Assembly (NCBI GenBank): GCA_001510275.1
Contig: LFEY01000003.1
Location: 1-40,059, forward strand
DNA: 40,059 nt
From: Thaumarchaeota archaeon casp-thauma3
GTDB lineage: Archaea; Thermoproteota; Nitrososphaeria; Nitrososphaerales; Nitrosopumilaceae
Direction: 5' to 3'
Shown here: piece by piece, positions 8,336 through 16,705 of the stretch
Numbering within the stretch: position 1 is the stretch's first letter
How the letters are laid out: every line of letters begins with the position of its first letter
Made by a program: the position numbers and the translations under genes
Notes under the pieces: model-generated
Database searches by the model: none
What the model saw: the letters and a program-made list of their open reading frames with translations, nothing else
What the model was told of the DNA's origin: nothing

Positions 8336-9937
8336 ATGAAGAAGAAAGGACTTCTAATGGTTTTCTTTTTTGGTGGAATCATGGTAACTTCAGGTTTTGG
8401 ATTACAAAACATGATGTCGCCTCCTCCTGAAGATAATCCAGAGTTAACAATTACTGGAACTCCAGCTGATAATTTTCCTGATGAACAACGTGCCCAGTTT
8501 TGTGGATCTAGTGATGCAAAGTCTACTGATTATGTACAAGAATTTTCAATTCCCACACCATGCACAAATCCATTGGCAATTGTAACAGATTATGATGGAA
8601 ACGTTTGGTTCGCTCAAACAAATACAGGTAAACTAGCAAAATTTGATCCAAATACTGAAACATTCACAGAGTATGACAATCCTTTGTGGCCACAAGGAGG
8701 TCGTTCTATGATGTGGGGCATTGATTACGCCCCTGACGGTTCAGTGTGGTTTACTGATGAAGCATATGATTCAGTATGGAAATTTTCAACTATAGATGAG
8801 AAATACGATCGAATACCTTATCCTTCTGAAGGAAATTCTTTACCACAAAAACTCCAAATCGATGGGTCTCAAATTATCATCAATGATTTTACTGGAAACA
8901 AACTCACATTATTAGATCCAAATCAATCTGGTGATGAAGTAAATTATCTTAGCATTCCATCGCCTGTTGATAATTCTGTAACTGCAGATTTTACAATAGA
9001 TGAAAATGACAATATCTGGTTTACAAATTGGTTATATCAACAAGGTGGGGTTTTAGTTAAATTTAATCAAAATGGATATCTTGATACTGTTGCACATTCT
9101 GATGAAAAATCTCTTCCTTTACTTGACTTTGTTGAAGTCTTTGCATTGCCCCCAGAATTACTTACTCCAAATGGGGCTGTGATGACTAATGATGGGTCTA
9201 TTTGGTTAGCTGATACAACATCCTCGTACTTTTTTAATTTTGATCCTCTCACTGAACAATTCACTCAATATGTAACAGCTGAACCGTTACCTAGTACATA
9301 TGGAAATCAAACAGGAATTGTCAAATTTCCAATTTCTAGACCCTATTGGGTTGAAACTGATGACCTAGGAAATATTATTTTTAATGAACAAACTGCAAAT
9401 AATATCTCTGTAATGAATCCAAAAACTCAATCCCTTGTAGAATATCATATTCCATCAAAGAACCCTAACTGGGGGGATTGTGATCTTGGAACTGGTATGG
9501 TGTTAGATGATTGTGGTGTAGCTCAAATATTTGATTTTACTATTGATGGTGAAAAAATTTGGTTCACTGAGTGGGTTGAAAATAACATTGGCGTTGTTGA
9601 TACTTCTGTTCCATTACCAATTGAAATTCAACTAGAATCTAATTCCTTAACTCTTGTACCTGGAGATTCAAAACCTCTTAACTTTGTTGTATCTCCTGCA
9701 TCCCAAAAAGATCTATTCGGTGTTTCATTAATTCTAATTACAACTCATGATTTTCTAAGTGTTGATCTTACTGATGGCACTCCTAAAATATTTCAATTAG
9801 ATTTTGATGGACCACGACCTATACACACAACTATCTCTGCCTCAGAAGATGCTGTATCTGGAACATACAAAGTTCTTCTTGGGGTACAATCTTCTGATAT
9901 TGCAATTAGTAAATTTGTCACAGTGACCATAGAGTGA
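8336..9937 (+). CDS. Secreted Vgb/NHL-type beta-propeller protein
   Basis: This 533-residue protein has an N-terminal hydrophobic signal segment (about residues 4-24). Its propeller blades are marked by repeated WF[TA] units: VWFAQTNTGKLAKFDP, VWFTDEAYDSVWKF, IWFTNWLYQQGG, IWLADTTSSYFFNFDP and IWFTEWVENNIGVVD. The pattern is that of virginiamycin-B-lyase-like (streptogramin lyase) and NHL propellers. The lyase activity itself should not be assumed; in archaea such proteins are mostly uncharacterised extracellular proteins. The last 120 residues form a separate beta-sandwich-like domain (about 415-533). The stop codon overlaps the GTG start of truD, so the two genes are at least translationally linked, although their functions look unrelated. 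Confidence 0.8.
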   Translation: MKKKGLLMVFFFGGIMVTSGFGLQNMMSPPPEDNPELTITGTPADNFPDEQRAQFCGSSDAKSTDYVQEFSIPTPCTNPLAIVTDYDGNVWFAQTNTGKLAKFDPNTETFTEYDNPLWPQGGRSMMWGIDYAPDGSVWFTDEAYDSVWKFSTIDEKYDRIPYPSEGNSLPQKLQIDGSQIIINDFTGNKLTLLDPNQSGDEVNYLSIPSPVDNSVTADFTIDENDNIWFTNWLYQQGGVLVKFNQNGYLDTVAHSDEKSLPLLDFVEVFALPPELLTPNGAVMTNDGSIWLADTTSSYFFNFDPLTEQFTQYVTAEPLPSTYGNQTGIVKFPISRPYWVETDDLGNIIFNEQTANNISVMNPKTQSLVEYHIPSKNPNWGDCDLGTGMVLDDCGVAQIFDFTIDGEKIWFTEWVENNIGVVDTSVPLPIEIQLESNSLTLVPGDSKPLNFVVSPASQKDLFGVSLILITTHDFLSVDLTDGTPKIFQLDFDGPRPIHTTISASEDAVSGTYKVLLGVQSSDIAISKFVTVTIE

Positions 9938-11130
9938 TACCCGATTTAGATTCTCAAATTGGTATTAGCATTTACAGTACAAAATTTAATGGAATTGGTG
10001 GAAAAATTAGAATTGAACCTGAAGATTTTCAAGTAAATGAAATAATTTCTCAAAGAGCACAAAACTCAATAAATGATCAAGACGGTTATGCTGTATACAA
10101 ATTAAAAAAGAAAAAGATTGATACTAATCATGCGTTATCTGATGTTTTTAGAAAAAAAGGAATTCGCTTAAAGGCTCTTGGATTAAAAGATGCATATGCT
10201 ATAACAGAACAATTTGTTTGTTCTGGAAATAAAGGAAAAGCAATTGAAAATTTTTCAACTGACAAGTACTCTATTGAAAAGATTGGCTTTGTAAAAAAAC
10301 CATTATCAAAAAAAGATATGATATCAAATCATTTTAAAATAAAAATTTCTGAGTTTACAAATGATTTATCTTCTTTTACTGAATATGACAAAGTCCTAAA
10401 TTTTTATGGGTATCAGCGGTTTGGCTCAAAAAGACCTGTAACTCATCTTATTGGAAAGGCTATTCTGCGGAAAGATTTCAAAAAAACTGTTGAACTGATT
10501 GTATCTTTTACATCATCTTATGATTCTAAGGAAAATACTGAGATTCGCGAAAAACTTTCTGATACAGAAAACTATGAAAAATATTTTGATCAAGTTCCAT
10601 ATCAAATGGATATTGAAAGAATTGTTCTAAAAGAAATGATTGAACATGGTGATGCCCTTCGTGCAATCCGTTCTATTCCTATATCGTTGCGAAGATTTTA
10701 CATTCAAGCATACCAATCTTTTCTCTTTAATCAGTCTCTAAGTTCAGCTTTTTCTGATGGTGAAAATCTGTTTGAAGCACAACCAAGTGATGTTTGTTTT
10801 GATTTTCATGGAGTGATTGGGAAATATGTAAAAGGATTAGATCAGCATCTAGCATTACCGTTTGTTGGATATTCATATTATAAAAAAACAAGATTCGATT
10901 ATCAAATATCTAAAATATTGGAACAAGAAGAGATTTCACCCAAAGACTTTTTCATAAAAGAAATGCAGGAAGTAAGTAGTGAGGGTGGTTTTAGACAAGC
11001 TGCAATTCATTGTTCTAACTATTCATCTAATGATGCTACAGTAGAATTTTCATTATCTAGAGGTTCTTTTGCAACGATCTTGTTACGAGAAATAATGAAA
11101 CCAAAAGATCCAATGATTGCAGGTTTTTGA
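9934..11130 (+). CDS. truD: tRNA pseudouridine synthase D
   Basis: This 398-residue protein matches archaeal TruD, which converts U13 of tRNAs to pseudouridine. The N-terminal block GGKIRIEPEDFQVNEI is the family entry motif. The catalytic aspartate lies in LKALGLKDAYAITEQ (about residue 88). Downstream, NFYGYQRFGSKRPVTHLIGKAI is the conserved RNA-binding segment, and RRFYIQAYQSFLFNQ near residue 250 marks the TRUD insertion domain. The start is a GTG overlapping the stop of the propeller gene (GTGA); the next in-frame choices would cut into the conserved core, so this start is likely right. Confidence 0.93.
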   Translation: MIPDLDSQIGISIYSTKFNGIGGKIRIEPEDFQVNEIISQRAQNSINDQDGYAVYKLKKKKIDTNHALSDVFRKKGIRLKALGLKDAYAITEQFVCSGNKGKAIENFSTDKYSIEKIGFVKKPLSKKDMISNHFKIKISEFTNDLSSFTEYDKVLNFYGYQRFGSKRPVTHLIGKAILRKDFKKTVELIVSFTSSYDSKENTEIREKLSDTENYEKYFDQVPYQMDIERIVLKEMIEHGDALRAIRSIPISLRRFYIQAYQSFLFNQSLSSAFSDGENLFEAQPSDVCFDFHGVIGKYVKGLDQHLALPFVGYSYYKKTRFDYQISKILEQEEISPKDFFIKEMQEVSSEGGFRQAAIHCSNYSSNDATVEFSLSRGSFATILLREIMKPKDPMIAGF

Positions 11131-11190
11131 GATCTGTTTTACTAAAATAATTCCTTAGATGTCTTTAAGTTAGTGTATTTTTTAGAAAAC

Positions 11191-11430
11191 ATGGTTGAGA
11201 TGGATAAGGCATACATGTTGATTAGTTGTGACGTTGGAGAAGAACAATCACTTTATTCCCAACTAAAAGAAATTCCAGAAGTCAAAAGCTGTTTGATAAC
11301 TTATGGTAGTTATGATGTTGTTGCTGAATTTGTAACAGACACTCCGTCACAAATGAATGACATAATTATATCTAAAATTAGAAAACTTCAAAAAATTAGA
11401 AGCACTATTACTCTTCGTGTAACAAACTAA
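11191..11430 (+). CDS. Lrp/AsnC RAM-domain protein without DNA-binding domain
   Basis: From the ATG at 11191 this is a 79-residue protein made of one RAM (Lrp/AsnC ligand-binding) domain: a beta strand AYMLISCDVGEE, a helix, then VKSCLITYGSYDVVAEFVT and the C-terminal STITLRVTN strand. No helix-turn-helix is present. Stand-alone RAM proteins in archaea form ring oligomers and may sense amino acids or modulate full-length Lrp regulators. The frame is open six codons upstream to a GTG at 11173. A second stand-alone RAM protein is encoded at 22047-22280. Its last bases overlap the convergent small membrane protein. Confidence 0.85.
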   Translation: MVEMDKAYMLISCDVGEEQSLYSQLKEIPEVKSCLITYGSYDVVAEFVTDTPSQMNDIIISKIRKLQKIRSTITLRVTN

Positions 11431-11636
11431 TTTTTTTTGATTATGTTAATTCCTACCCCTACTGCAACTATTATGATTCCTACTATTACAATTTGAGTAC
11501 CATAGGTAATCCAATCTGGATTAGAATACATAAAAGAGGATTTTGGCCCTATCACTGATTGTCCTTGAAGATGAAAGATTATGCCAAAAATTAAGATGAT
11601 TGTACCTATTATGACTGGCACTTTTGCCTTTTTCAT
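11427..11636 (-). CDS. Small two-helix membrane protein
   Basis: This 69-residue protein has two transmembrane helices (about residues 6-24 and 44-64) joined by a short polar loop (QSVIGPKSSFMYSNPDWITYG), and a lysine-rich C-terminus. I do not recognise a family. The 3' end overlaps the convergent RAM-protein gene by four bases. It is divergent from the larger membrane protein at 11716 with a gap of about 80 bases. Confidence 0.65.
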   Translation of the reverse strand: MKKAKVPVIIGTIILIFGIIFHLQGQSVIGPKSSFMYSNPDWITYGTQIVIVGIIIVAVGVGINIIKKN

Positions 11637-11715
11637 GAAGAATCTATTTGATTTCTGCTAAAAAGGGTAAAGAGAATTGATTATTTGACCAAATGATTTT
11701 TCGATTTGGCCTTTA

Positions 11716-12426
11716 ATGATTTTCTTAACAAATCAAAAGATGTACAATTGGAATCATCTCTCAGAGTCCACTGATCACAAATATTTGGGTTTGATATTGT
11801 TTGGCACAGCTGCCTTACTTGCAGTTATTTTATTTCTAATTTTTCACCCTCAAATAGAGTCTATCAATAGAGAATCTCCAATTTTAATTAATATCATGTT
11901 TATTCCTGCTATGGCCGTAGGGTTTCTTTATGGAGTTAAAATCACAGAACGAGCACTCAAACCTTCAGAAATTCGTAGTGGATTAAAAAGATCGATCATA
12001 AAATTCTTCTTGTTCTTTTTTGTAATTGGTGGCATGTTTAGTTCTGTAAACTTTGCCATAAATGGCGGTAGCATAATGCCTGACATTGCACTTTTAGAAG
12101 ATGGACTTTTGGTTTGGTTAAATAATTTTATTACAGCAAATGGTGGAGCTACTTTTCTAATCATTACTAGTATTACATTGATGGCAGCAGCAACCCGAAG
12201 AATTGTTGGAATGAACTTTGGATTATTAAATAGAATGGTAACATTTGTTGGAACATTTGTATTCTTTACTATGCTTGTTTTAAGTTTCACAAAATCAGAT
12301 CCCACATCCTCAGGTGTTTTCTTGTACACTTTTTATCAAGCAGGAATAGTTGGTGGTGCATTTTACGCAATGAATAGATTAACAAAAAATCAAAACATGA
12401 TAGAAGACTTTACTAATGGATACTAA
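11716..12426 (+). CDS. Multi-pass membrane protein of unknown function
   Basis: The 236-residue protein has about six or seven hydrophobic helices (around residues 25-45, 55-75, 95-115, 140-160, 170-195 and 198-220). It lacks recognisable catalytic residues. The last third, ending TSSGVFLYTFYQAGIVGGAFYAMNRL, resembles the end of the membrane protein at 29007-29579 (TTFEVLLYFLYQLGITIGIL), and both have the same order of helices after a basic loop, so the two look like paralogues. An ATG at codon 9 is an alternative start. The next gene is convergent, three bases away. Confidence 0.7.
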   Translation: MIFLTNQKMYNWNHLSESTDHKYLGLILFGTAALLAVILFLIFHPQIESINRESPILINIMFIPAMAVGFLYGVKITERALKPSEIRSGLKRSIIKFFLFFFVIGGMFSSVNFAINGGSIMPDIALLEDGLLVWLNNFITANGGATFLIITSITLMAAATRRIVGMNFGLLNRMVTFVGTFVFFTMLVLSFTKSDPTSSGVFLYTFYQAGIVGGAFYAMNRLTKNQNMIEDFTNGY

Positions 12427-12428
12427 TT

Positions 12429-12677
12429 TTACTCATCTAGATCTACATAAATTCCTGAGATTTTGTTGTTAATTCTGTCCCAGTATTTTTCACAACCATC
12501 TGTTTTGAAATCATTTTCTTTACATTCATTGAAATGAGCTGTATTACCTCTTTGTATGTTATCTGAAAATAGTACATCGTCTCCAACTGCTAATGCTATT
12601 AGACCAATTGCTGCAAGACTTGCAGCTACTACAATCATGCCATATCCTGCGTGTCTATGATTGTGAGGCTCTTTCAT
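12429..12677 (-). CDS. Small single-pass membrane protein
   Basis: This 82-residue protein has a His-rich N-terminal tail (KEPHNHRHAGYG), one transmembrane helix (about residues 13-31) and a polar outer domain with two cysteines (HFNECKENDFKTDGCEKYW). The cysteine pair could form a disulfide outside the cell, which would fit the thiol-oxidoreductases in this genome. No family is recognised. It is convergent with the multi-pass membrane protein. Confidence 0.6.
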   Translation of the reverse strand: MKEPHNHRHAGYGMIVVAASLAAIGLIALAVGDDVLFSDNIQRGNTAHFNECKENDFKTDGCEKYWDRINNKISGIYVDLDE

Positions 12678-12798
12678 TTACGAAAAATCAATGACTCTTG
12701 AATTTAATCTTTTCAAGTTTAGATTTTGCGATCAAATCAGTGATAGTACTGTAGTTTTTTGGGAAAAAAAGAAAAGAAAGTGATCAAAAATACCTTCA

Positions 12799-13296
12799 TT
12801 GGGCATTCAAATTCTTCAGTATGAGTTTCTTGGACCTGTACCTCTTGATGAATGGGGGCCTCCAATGGAAAAATTGGTATATTTGATCTTGTCTAGAGAC
12901 AAGGATCGATTCAACATTGTATATGTTGGTGAGTGTGAAAAGACTAATGACAAATCTTTTTTTGCTCAACATCCTCATTTCAAATGCTGGGTGGAACAAT
13001 CAAGATCTGAGAAATCTTTGTATCTTGCAATACTGCCTATGTTTGAATCAAGTAATGATACTAGACAAAATGTGATTAATAAGATATTGAATAAATACAA
13101 ACCCGTTTGTAATTCTACTGATATTCCTAAAGTAAAACCTGATTATGTTATTCGAAAAACAGAACCAAGTTTAGAATCTGAAAAATTTTCTTGTCCATGT
13201 TGTGGCGCTGAAATGAAATCTGAAAAAATTCTTGGAAAATCTACTCTTTATCGTTGTACAGGTTGTGGAATAAGTGACACCAAGCTTAACTCTTGA
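12799..13296 (+). CDS. Unknown protein with GIY-YIG-like N-terminus and C-terminal zinc ribbon
   Basis: The 165-residue protein starts at a TTG. An N-terminal alpha/beta part includes MEKLVYLILSRDKDRFNIVYVGEC, where the VYLI...VYVGE spacing loosely recalls GIY-YIG nuclease strands. The expected catalytic Arg and Glu are not clearly seen, so this is only a resemblance. The C-terminus (about residues 130-160) is a clear zinc ribbon: CPCCGAEM then RCTGCG. A nucleic-acid role is plausible. The last 11 bases overlap the convergent 77-residue coiled-coil gene. Confidence 0.65.
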   Translation: MGIQILQYEFLGPVPLDEWGPPMEKLVYLILSRDKDRFNIVYVGECEKTNDKSFFAQHPHFKCWVEQSRSEKSLYLAILPMFESSNDTRQNVINKILNKYKPVCNSTDIPKVKPDYVIRKTEPSLESEKFSCPCCGAEMKSEKILGKSTLYRCTGCGISDTKLNS

Positions 13297-13519
13297 CTTT
13301 GTTTTGTACATCAAAGAGTTGTAACGTTAACAAATCTAATGCTTTTTTCATGTGCTGAAATTCATTAACTGAATGCATTTGACCTTCAACTAATGCCCTC
13401 ATAATTTTAATTGAATTTTTTTGATAATCATCTGCTGCAACAATTTCCATGGCATTAATTTTTGATAATATATTATCCAAATCTTTAATCATTTCATCTG
13501 AAGGTTTGTGTTTATCCAT
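13286..13519 (-). CDS. Small helical protein of unknown function
   Basis: This 77-residue protein is predicted to be wholly alpha-helical, with two heptad-like stretches (DEMIKDLDNILSKINAMEIV and FQHMKKALDLLTLQLFDVQNKV). It has no cysteines, membrane segment or recognised motif. The ATG start is preceded by a short gap after the small Cys protein gene on the same strand. Its end overlaps the convergent zinc-ribbon gene by 11 bases. Confidence 0.55.
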   Translation of the reverse strand: MDKHKPSDEMIKDLDNILSKINAMEIVAADDYQKNSIKIMRALVEGQMHSVNEFQHMKKALDLLTLQLFDVQNKVKS

Positions 13520-13552
13520 GATTAATCTGAAAATATTTTGATATATGAATTG

Positions 13553-13705
13553 TTACAACAATTCTTCATCAATTTTTTCAATTGGATCCAAATATTGTTG
13601 GCATGTACAGGTTGGGATTTTACATTTTCCTGCCTTGATAATTGAATTACTCTCTTCATTTGTGATGTGTGCTTCATCTGTATGATGGCATCTCTTGCAA
13701 TTCAT
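13553..13705 (-). CDS. Small cysteine/histidine-rich protein (50 residues)
   Basis: A short ATG-initiated frame of 50 codons encodes a protein with CKRCHHTDEAH near the N-terminus and CKIPTCTCQQY further on. The five cysteines (positions 3, 6, 28, 33 and 35) and neighbouring histidines suggest one bound zinc ion, as in small zinc-finger proteins. The rest is charged and soluble. It lies 37 bases downstream of the alcohol dehydrogenase gene on the same strand and just before the small helical gene, so the three may share a transcript. No family is recognised. Confidence 0.6.
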   Translation of the reverse strand: MNCKRCHHTDEAHITNEESNSIIKAGKCKIPTCTCQQYLDPIEKIDEELL

Positions 13706-13742
13706 ATCAAAAAACCAACCTCTCCAATATTTAAGCCAAAAG

Positions 13743-14777
13743 TCAAGGAATTAAAACTGCTCTTGCTTCAATTTCCGAGTCTTTTAATTTTTTGAGTACT
13801 TCATTTGCTTTTTCTAATGGAAATGTCTGAGTAATTACCTCAATATTTTTTTCATCACAAATCTTTATGACTTGTTCCATATCTACAGTTGATCCAATTA
13901 GAGTTCCTCTGATTGTTTTTTCTTCAAATGCTACAAATGATGGATTTTTTCCAATTGTTGCAATTACAACTAGGCCTCCTTTTTTTATTGATTTTATCGC
14001 AGTATCTGTAACAATATCTGCTGGTGCAAAAACTATAGCAGCATCAAGTAGTCCGTGCTTTTCTTTTAATTTAGCTAGAAATTCTTCTTGGTTTTCAGAA
14101 AATTTTATTGTATCTATTGCGCCTAATCTTTTTGCAACATCAAGATGATTTTGTGATCTTGAAAATGCAATTACATCACAATTCTCTACTTTGGCAAATT
14201 GTACTGCCATATGTCCAACTCCACCAATTCCAAAAATTCCAATTTTTTTATGTAGTTTTGGTTCTGCAGCTTTTACTGCTTTGTATGCTGTAATTCCTGC
14301 ACAAAACAATGGTGCTGCATATTCAGGTTTCATAGTTTGTGGAACTTTGGTTGCAAAGTCTTCTGTAACTGTAACGTATTCTGTATATCCTCCCTTAAGT
14401 GACTCTCCTAAAATAATTGATGATTCACAAAGATACTCTTTTCCTTCTTTGCAATATTGACAATTTTTGCATGCTTCTAACAGTGGTGTGATTCCTGCTC
14501 TGTCTCCAACTTTGAATTTTGTAACGTCTTTACCAATCTCAATTACTTTGCCAACTACTTCATGTCCTGGAACTGTTGGAAGTGTTGGTGGAATTCCTAA
14601 ATCTTTCCAGTCTCCTTCTATTCCGTGAAGCTGAGAATGGCAAACTCCACATGCTTCAATTTTGAGTAAAATCTCATTTGGTCTCTTGATCTCATGCCTG
14701 TCTATCTCAGTTAATTTTAATGGGTTTGTCTCAATTTTAGCACATTCAGATAATACCATTGCACGCATTTTTTCCAT
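13743..14777 (-). CDS. Zinc-dependent alcohol dehydrogenase (MDR family)
   Basis: This 344-residue medium-chain dehydrogenase/reductase has catalytic-zinc residues at Cys46 (GVCHSQLH) and His72 (PGHEVVG), and the structural zinc site Cys103, Cys106, Cys109 and Cys117. The nucleotide-binding motif is GIFGIGGVGHMAVQFA around residue 182. It presumably oxidises alcohols or reduces aldehydes with NAD(P). One detail is unusual: the segment after the catalytic Cys is usually CHSD or CHTD, and here the Asp is Gln (CHSQ). The substrate cannot be predicted. ATG at 14777 is the chosen start; ATG at codon 4 is possible. Confidence 0.92.
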   Translation of the reverse strand: MEKMRAMVLSECAKIETNPLKLTEIDRHEIKRPNEILLKIEACGVCHSQLHGIEGDWKDLGIPPTLPTVPGHEVVGKVIEIGKDVTKFKVGDRAGITPLLEACKNCQYCKEGKEYLCESSIILGESLKGGYTEYVTVTEDFATKVPQTMKPEYAAPLFCAGITAYKAVKAAEPKLHKKIGIFGIGGVGHMAVQFAKVENCDVIAFSRSQNHLDVAKRLGAIDTIKFSENQEEFLAKLKEKHGLLDAAIVFAPADIVTDTAIKSIKKGGLVVIATIGKNPSFVAFEEKTIRGTLIGSTVDMEQVIKICDEKNIEVITQTFPLEKANEVLKKLKDSEIEARAVLIP

Positions 14778-14984
14778 GATCCTAAAAATAAAGCACGAAA
14801 TTTTAAGATTCGCTCATTCAAAGTTGACCAAATCTTATGTTTCTCAGATTTAGAGCGTAGTGTATTGGCAAAAAAGATTTTCTTGTTCTATGTTCTTGTA
14901 ATATCTTTTGATATTAAGAAATGAGTCTGCCCAAAATTAACTTCATTTTACTCTTTTATTACTTCCGATGATATCATACGACAT

Positions 14985-14994
14985 TCTTTATATG
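14985..14994 (+). promoter_or_regulatory. TATA-box-like promoter for the secreted coiled-coil gene
   Basis: The sequence TCTTTATATG is centred about 26 bases before the ATG at 15016. That is the distance expected between an archaeal TATA box and the transcription start, so the transcript may begin at or near the ATG (leaderless or nearly so). This is inferred from position and composition only. Confidence 0.45.
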
Positions 14995-15015
14995 AACAAG
15001 CCCTAAAATTTTGTA

Positions 15016-16362
15016 ATGCAAAGAGAACTTTTTAGTATTGTTTTATTGCTGATTATGTTTTTTGGTGTTACTGCAGGTTCTGTATATGCCCAATCCGATG
15101 ATGTTGATATATCTGATTCAGTAGAAATTGAGGTTAATGATGATACAACAAAAGAAGATGAGGATGAAAATGATGAACCAGAAGATGATGAACAAACTAA
15201 ACCCGAAAAACTAGCAGAAAAACAAGCTAAAGCAGATGCCAAACTAGCTGAACGAGAAGCTAAACTAGAAGAGAAACAAACTGAACGAGAAGACAAGCTA
15301 GCAGAAAAACAAGCAAAAGTTGAAGAAAAGCGAACAGAAAAATTAGCAAAAGTTGAAGCTAAACAAGCCAAGGCACAAGAGAGACTAGCTGAAAAAATAT
15401 CAAAGCTAGAGGTAAAACTAACTGAAAAGGCAGAAATTTCAGAAGAGCGTGCAAACAAGATACTTGAAAAAATACAAAAAGAGACTCTAAAAACAGGTGA
15501 GCGAGTACAAAAATTATTAGATAAATTTCAAAGCGGTGAATTTTTTGGTAATATTGAAAATAGAGATACAGTAACTAAATCCTTTACATTATCCTTTGAT
15601 GGAATTGCAGTAGAGATTGGTGATTCCTCAAACGTAAATTCACTTAGTGGGGAACTATTCCTAGAGAATCAAGTAACTGGAAATCATGTTAAAAAATTCA
15701 GTGTAACTGGCGGTGAATTGTTCATAGGTGATGTTGAGGTTTATGATGTTGTATTTGGTAAGGCAAGAACATCCTCATCTGGATCAGGTGGTGATAAGGA
15801 TTCTATGATTATAATTGCTCAAACCTCAGATGGTGTAGATATTAGAACTTTGAAACTAAATATTGATCTTTCTGAAGAATTTAATTCAGAAACTGATTCA
15901 GCAGATATTGAGATTTTATTCCCACGAAGTAAGATTGCAAGTCATTGGTTCCTAAGTGGTACAGGTAGTTTGGGATTAACTGAATCTATTGAGACTCAAG
16001 GTACTGAAATTGATGATACTGAACCAGATGATATAGAAATTGATGTTACAAAAGTAGAGGATATTCCACACACTACAGCACTTTCAGTTTCAGTTTCTCA
16101 GGAATCTTATGTTACAGGTGATGAAATAGTAATTTCAGGAATTGTTGAGGAAATTTTTGAGAATACCCCTGTAATTCTTCAAACAGTTATAGCATCTGAT
16201 TTAATTGAGATTGCCCAAATTGATGTTACATCTAGTGGTGAATTTACACATAGCATTCAGGCAACTGGACCGCAATGGCAGACAAGTGAAACATACACTG
16301 TAAAGGCATTTTATGGTGGAAATAACGTTGCACAAACAACCTTTGAGTTTTCAGTAGAGTAA
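15016..16362 (+). CDS. Secreted coiled-coil protein with C-terminal beta-sandwich domain
   Basis: The 448-residue protein has a clear signal peptide (residues 1-25, ending VYAQS). A strongly acidic stretch follows (about 30-62), then a long Lys/Glu/Ala coiled coil (about 65-165) built from repeated units such as AEKQAKADAKLAEREAKL. After that come a beta-rich domain (about 175-320) and a further Ig-like domain at the end (DEIVISGIVEE to FEFSV). No anchor is visible at the C-terminus. It is probably an extracellular or S-layer-associated protein. Its charge and repeat content make its composition unlike its neighbours. Function unknown. Confidence 0.75.
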   Translation: MQRELFSIVLLLIMFFGVTAGSVYAQSDDVDISDSVEIEVNDDTTKEDEDENDEPEDDEQTKPEKLAEKQAKADAKLAEREAKLEEKQTEREDKLAEKQAKVEEKRTEKLAKVEAKQAKAQERLAEKISKLEVKLTEKAEISEERANKILEKIQKETLKTGERVQKLLDKFQSGEFFGNIENRDTVTKSFTLSFDGIAVEIGDSSNVNSLSGELFLENQVTGNHVKKFSVTGGELFIGDVEVYDVVFGKARTSSSGSGGDKDSMIIIAQTSDGVDIRTLKLNIDLSEEFNSETDSADIEILFPRSKIASHWFLSGTGSLGLTESIETQGTEIDDTEPDDIEIDVTKVEDIPHTTALSVSVSQESYVTGDEIVISGIVEEIFENTPVILQTVIASDLIEIAQIDVTSSGEFTHSIQATGPQWQTSETYTVKAFYGGNNVAQTTFEFSVE

Positions 16363-16432
16363 ATATACTAACAAAAATCTTCAAAAATAGTTCACTCATT
16401 AGAAAAATAAAGGACTGTAATTGATTAGTATC

Positions 16433-16666
16433 ATGACTGATGTGACTGCTGAAGATCGTGAAAGAGTTAAACTGTTGAGTCTCATTTCAAGCTCTAAAAA
16501 TGAATTCAAAAAACTTTCCTTAGACCAGTTAAAACGATTACAAGAATTAGTTGAAAAAAAAGATTACAGTCATGACAAAAAAGCCCACAAATCTAAAGTG
16601 AAATTACTTGGCAAAATCAACGTTAGAATTTATGAAATAACTGAAGGCCGAGGAATCTGGGGATAA
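16433..16666 (+). CDS. Small charged helical protein
   Basis: From the ATG at 16433 this is a 77-residue, lysine-rich helical protein (KNEFKKLSLDQLKRLQELVEKKDY...) with no membrane segment or cysteine. The frame is open four codons upstream to a TTG, but the ATG is favoured because MTDVTAEDRE is a natural N-terminus. It lies 40 bases before the DUF255 gene on the same strand. The basic character would suit nucleic-acid binding, but nothing specific supports that. Confidence 0.6.
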   Translation: MTDVTAEDRERVKLLSLISSSKNEFKKLSLDQLKRLQELVEKKDYSHDKKAHKSKVKLLGKINVRIYEITEGRGIWG

Positions 16667-16705
16667 CTGATCTAGGTACAAATATTCTAAAGAGTTAGAT
16701 TTACT

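Noticed and set aside
8336-9937. Calling the propeller a functional streptogramin lyase
   Set aside because: Only the propeller fold is supported; catalytic residues were not identified and a role in antibiotic breakdown has no context here.
15003-15458. A 151-codon Ser/Ala/Phe-rich open frame opposite the coiled-coil gene
   Set aside because: It is the antisense reading of the Lys/Glu repeats; its low-complexity composition is a by-product of the real gene on the plus strand.
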